64,000 nucleotides of DNA from CAZGCA01 sp964524145. GTDB lineage: Bacteria > Hydrogenedentota > CAZGCA01. Below are positions 61,587 through 64,000 of the stretch, one piece after another. The notes beneath the pieces were generated by a model. The model was given only the letters and a program-made list of their open reading frames with translations, was not told the DNA's origin and did no database searches. Location: positions 1 through 64,000 of the forward strand of contig CAZGCA010000025.1 of NCBI GenBank assembly GCA_964524145.1. Direction: 5' to 3'. The translations under genes and the position numbers were made by a program. How positions within the stretch are numbered: position 1 is the first letter of the stretch; the number at the start of each line of letters is the position of its first letter.

Positions 61587-61937
61587 ATGACCGAGCAAGA
61601 AGGCAGAGCTAACAACGCGGATGAGCTCGATGCAGAGGGCACCGCTCTTTGTCCACGCTGCCTCTCTCGAGTTGACCCTTCTTCTTATTACTGCGAGACT
61701 TGTGGGGAGTCTGCAGGCAACCTCACCCCCTATATTCCGTATGTCAACATCAGATTCGCTGTGAACTTCTACCGCGCGATGTGGCGCAAGGCGTGGTACG
61801 ATCACACCACGCATGTCATGATTCGCCTGCTGTGTATTGTACTTATCGTCCTGTTTGCCCCTATAATGTTCATTGGACTGCCATTTGTGCTACTGGGTAA
61901 GCGTAAGGCGCGCACGAAAGGCCGCACGGGCGCTTGA
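61587..61937 (+). CDS. Cassette gene 3: zinc-ribbon membrane protein
   Basis: 116 residues. CPRC...CETC at about residues 22-40 forms a four-cysteine zinc ribbon. It is followed by a linker and one strong membrane segment (IRLLCIVLIVLFAPIMFIGLPFVLL), then a basic tail. The zinc ribbon suggests a cytoplasmic binding module. No family recognised. It lies between attC-like sites 2 and 3. Confidence 0.65.
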   Translation: MTEQEGRANNADELDAEGTALCPRCLSRVDPSSYYCETCGESAGNLTPYIPYVNIRFAVNFYRAMWRKAWYDHTTHVMIRLLCIVLIVLFAPIMFIGLPFVLLGKRKARTKGRTGA

Positions 61938-61939
61938 CA

Positions 61940-61989
61940 CCAGCGCATGCAGCGTGCGAGCAGCCGCTGATGCGCGCAATGTTCGCTGG
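61940..61989 (+). other. attC-like site 3
   Basis: Arms GCGCATGCAGCG (61943-61954) and CGCTGATGCGC (61965-61975) pair over 11 bases with one extrahelical G. CCAGC and GCTGG extend the outer ends, and the right core reads GTTCGCT. The left core lacks AAC. It is almost identical to site 4 over its central 41 bases. Confidence 0.7.
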
Positions 61990-61999
61990 ATAGGGAAAA

Positions 62000-62341
62000 A
62001 TGATCGTGAGACGGATTGACTCACTCGCAAAAGTCGCTATTGTCTTTGCTGTTCTCTGGTGGGTTATCAGTGTTGGGGGCGTCATCTTCTTGCCCTACTT
62101 GCTCGAACACGTATCCTGTGTCGATTCTTATGCGCTACTAATGAGGTTTGTCTTGGGCACGGCGGCATTCGTGTCTCTCAGAGTCGCAGTCACGTGGTGG
62201 CTTTTCACTACGGCGAGGCGCGACAAAGCGTCGCCTTGGGTTTGGAGCCTACTTGGTCTTGTCTTTGGTCTCATTGCCGTTGTGCTTTTCTACTGTGTCA
62301 AGATTTACGAGGCGCATGACAAACAAGAAAACCCAACATAG
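62000..62341 (+). CDS. Cassette gene 4: three-helix membrane protein
   Basis: 113 residues with about three membrane helices (KVAIVFAVLWWVISVGGVIF, LLMRFVLGTAAFVSLRVAV, VWSLLGLVFGLIAVVLFYCV) and short polar ends. No family recognised. It starts 10 bases after attC-like site 3 and ends three bases before site 4. Confidence 0.65.
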   Translation: MIVRRIDSLAKVAIVFAVLWWVISVGGVIFLPYLLEHVSCVDSYALLMRFVLGTAAFVSLRVAVTWWLFTTARRDKASPWVWSLLGLVFGLIAVVLFYCVKIYEAHDKQENPT

Positions 62342-62344
62342 GCC

Positions 62345-62398
62345 AGCGAACCGGCGCATGCAGCGTGCGAACAGCCGCTGATGCGCGCAACGTTAGAA
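62345..62398 (+). other. attC-like site 4 (most complete)
   Basis: R'' AGCGAAC (62345-62351) and R' GTTAGAA (62392-62398) flank arms GCGCATGCAGCG (62354-62365) and CGCTGATGCGC (62376-62386), which pair with one extrahelical G. This is a full attC layout of 54 bases. Confidence 0.75.
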
Positions 62399-62412
62399 GG
62401 AGCAAGAATGAA

Positions 62413-62772
62413 ATGAAAGCTAAGGGTTTCCGTTTGTGCTCGTCACACGATCGGCGGGTTGCGTTGGCCAGCATCTTGTTGGGCGTAACCGCGCTGCTGC
62501 TGTTCTGTGCAAGTTGTGTGAGCGTCGGTCGGGAGTTCCCTGTCTCTGAAGTCTCTGGAATCCGGATAGGAGAGACCACCCGAGCCGAGATCCGGGCGAT
62601 GTTCGGGTCTCCGTGGCGAGTCGGGCTTGACGACGGCCAGCCGACGTGGACGTACGGCAGGTATCGCTACAGGCTGTTTCGTCAGACGAGCACGCAAGAC
62701 CTGGTGGTTCGGTTCAACGATAAAGGCGTGGTCGCTTCGTACACATTCAACACCACCGCGCACACGGAGTGA
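62413..62772 (+). CDS. Cassette gene 5: BamE/OmlA-like lipoprotein
   Basis: 119 residues. A lipobox signal (ALLLFCASC-V) is followed by a SmpA/OmlA-type fold: IRIGETTRAEIRAMFGSPW, WTYGRYRYRL, and VVRFNDKGVVASY. BamE-like proteins support outer-membrane assembly, but this fold is also used by unrelated small lipoproteins. GAAGGAG lies 11 bases before the ATG, directly after attC-like site 4. Only a poor attC candidate follows it. Confidence 0.68.
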   Translation: MKAKGFRLCSSHDRRVALASILLGVTALLLFCASCVSVGREFPVSEVSGIRIGETTRAEIRAMFGSPWRVGLDDGQPTWTYGRYRYRLFRQTSTQDLVVRFNDKGVVASYTFNTTAHTE

Positions 62773-62918
62773 ACGGGCGTGTCTGCAGGCGGTATGGTGA
62801 GACTACTATGAAACCTGCTAACATCCGCGTGCGCCGTACGCGTTCAACCATGCGCTCGTGAGAATGTGCTCTGGCTCAGAGTTCGTTATAGTGTTACTGC
62901 GCGCTTCAGGACACGCTT

Positions 62919-63656
62919 ATGAAGGACAGATATAGGCTTCTCATAAGTATTGCAGTCTCTGCAGGTATTCATGCCGCCGTGCTGCTGTCTGTCCAGGCAT
63001 ATATGCTGTATTACGTGAGATATGGTGTCCAGAAACACAGGCCCGCTCCTCGTGTAATCACGTTCTACATGGAGCAACAGCAGTCTTCTGAACCTTCAGA
63101 GCATGGTGTGCTTGCTGAGGATATTGCAGCATATTTGACTCCTGAAATCCCTCATGATATGCAGCTTCACGAAGATGCAACAACACTATCTGACTCTCAG
63201 ATTCAATCCTTGCTTGAAGATACGGACAGGAAGGTATCGGAGATGTCTTATGATCAGAAGACCGAAACGCTGGATAAGCTTTTGCCAAACGCCGGGAACA
63301 TCGCTACAACTGATCTGAACGTCATTACACGCAAGATTGAAGAGGCACTTGACCTTGACCAGACAAGGGCATATGCTCCTGTGGAAGGGGTATCCGGCGA
63401 AGTGGATTATGATTCATTGCTGCTTTACGACATAAAGAAGATTGAACAGCCGGGCAAGACTTCTTATCTGCACATTCTTGTCGACAAAGATGGCCGCGTG
63501 TTGGAGCTCGATGTGCCTGCCTCTGAAATGACTCCTGAGGATATGCTGTCCTTCAATGTACTTCGCCAGGCAGAGCAGGATGAGAACCTGAAATCCATGT
63601 TACACACTGTGATGAAGATGGTTGATAAGAACCGTAGCAAACCTGCACAGGAATAA
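62919..63656 (+). CDS. Anchored periplasmic protein, TonB-like layout
   Basis: 245 residues. One N-terminal membrane anchor (LLISIAVSAGIHAAVLLSVQ) is followed by a long Glu/Gln/Ser-rich region and a C-terminal domain (YLHILVDKDGRVLELDVPAS). This is an anchor, linker and small domain in the manner of TonB or TolA. The resemblance to TonB is one of layout, not firm sequence identity. Codon use is more AT-rich than in neighbours, suggesting a different origin. It follows the cassette array by 146 bases. Confidence 0.55.
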   Translation: MKDRYRLLISIAVSAGIHAAVLLSVQAYMLYYVRYGVQKHRPAPRVITFYMEQQQSSEPSEHGVLAEDIAAYLTPEIPHDMQLHEDATTLSDSQIQSLLEDTDRKVSEMSYDQKTETLDKLLPNAGNIATTDLNVITRKIEEALDLDQTRAYAPVEGVSGEVDYDSLLLYDIKKIEQPGKTSYLHILVDKDGRVLELDVPASEMTPEDMLSFNVLRQAEQDENLKSMLHTVMKMVDKNRSKPAQE

Positions 63657-63753
63657 GCGTATGCTTCATGAATCAAGGGCCACTTCCCACGAAATACGGG
63701 ACACCGCCGCCGCTCATCCACGAGCCGTCGGCTGCAACTAAGGAGCGACGATA

Positions 63754-64000
63754 ATGGAAGGCTGGACCGAAGAAGAGATTCGGAACAAGGATTTGATGGC
63801 GCCATGCGGTCTCTACTGTGGCGCGTGCGGAGTCTACATTGCGACGAGGGACGGGAATGAGAAGTTCAAAACGATTATGGGGACCCTCTATGGGACAGCG
63901 CCCGAGGAAACGGCGTGTTTAGGATGTATGCAGCCCGACCCGCCGAAGAAGCGGTACCGTTACTGCGAGACATGTACAATACGGGATTGCGTGAGATCGA
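63754..64000 (+). CDS. Partial DUF3795 protein
   Basis: The first 82 residues are in the window. APCGLYCGACGVYIAT near the start and the later CLGCMQPD and CETCTIRDC cysteines match DUF3795, a small cysteine-rich family, probably metal-binding and of unknown function. AAGGAG precedes the ATG. The gene runs off the right edge. Confidence 0.8.
   Translation, partial: MEGWTEEEIRNKDLMAPCGLYCGACGVYIATRDGNEKFKTIMGTLYGTAPEETACLGCMQPDPPKKRYRYCETCTIRDCVRS

Noticed and set aside
62768..62848. attC site after cassette gene 5
   Set aside because: AGTGAAC and GTTCAAC could be core ends, but the arms between them pair poorly. Possibly a decayed site.
1..64000. CRISPR arrays, tRNA and rRNA genes, prophage structural genes
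   Set aside because: I looked for regular short repeats with spacers, TTCGA-type tRNA arms and ribosomal RNA blocks by eye and found none. A covariance-model scan could still reveal a tRNA.

Overview
The window looks like a chromosomal piece of a GC-rich, Gram-negative-type bacterium of the PVC/Hydrogenedentota/Lentisphaerota kind. This placement is inferred from content. There are two type II pseudopilins with the C-terminal H-X9-DG signature, many secreted multidomain hydrolases, two uroporphyrinogen-decarboxylase-like proteins, an anaerobic sulfatase-maturase-like radical SAM enzyme, a leucine-rich-repeat protein and a DUF4832 protein. No rRNA, tRNA or CRISPR array was recognised.

Layout. 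1-6 kb (minus strand): a partial gene, a small anchored protein, an intergenic stretch with duplicated REP-like hairpins and an ABC-ATPase remnant, then two secreted multidomain esterases. 6.4-10.3 kb: an orphan sugar-type solute-binding protein, a URO-D-like protein and an MFS transporter. 10.4-13.1 kb: a large leucine-rich-repeat protein. 13.2-18.2 kb: hrcA-grpE-dnaK-dnaJ behind a sigma70-like promoter and a CIRCE operator. 18.4-20.6 kb (minus): diacylglycerol kinase-like, GtrA-like and GT2 genes. 21-26.4 kb: acyl-CoA ligase, a CBM-like secreted protein, a PilZ protein, a small membrane protein and the radical SAM enzyme. 26.6-32.8 kb: rpsF-ssb-rpsR-rplI-dnaB, then dapA-dapB and an NtrC-type regulator. 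33.1-35.7 kb: YkgJ-type cysteine-cluster protein, a small membrane protein, coaD and tldD.

35.9-44.8 kb is the most rearranged part. A 372-bp segment is present twice and brackets a truncated FGGY kinase and a radical SAM gene. Two tandem pseudopilin genes follow. A 3.8-kb island is then bracketed by an exact 49-bp direct repeat of the end of the second pseudopilin gene. The island carries a three-gene operon on the minus strand: Mrr-like nuclease, middle component and DUF3732/SMC-like ATPase. This matches the ABC-three-component (ABC-3C) conflict-system layout. It has its own strong promoter, and an integron attC-like site follows its last gene.

45.0-59.5 kb is a catabolic, secreted-enzyme region: sugar-phosphate isomerase-like, URO-D-like, a GH3 protein lacking its nucleophile, PAP2, GNAT, SDR, DUF4832, PhoD-like, a GH5-TIM-barrel fusion and a Tat-exported DUF362 protein. 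59.7-62.8 kb is an array of five small gene cassettes. At least four are each followed by an attC-like hairpin, and there is no integrase in view, so it resembles a CALIN (cluster of attC sites lacking an integrase). The window ends with an anchored TonB-like protein and the start of a DUF3795 gene.
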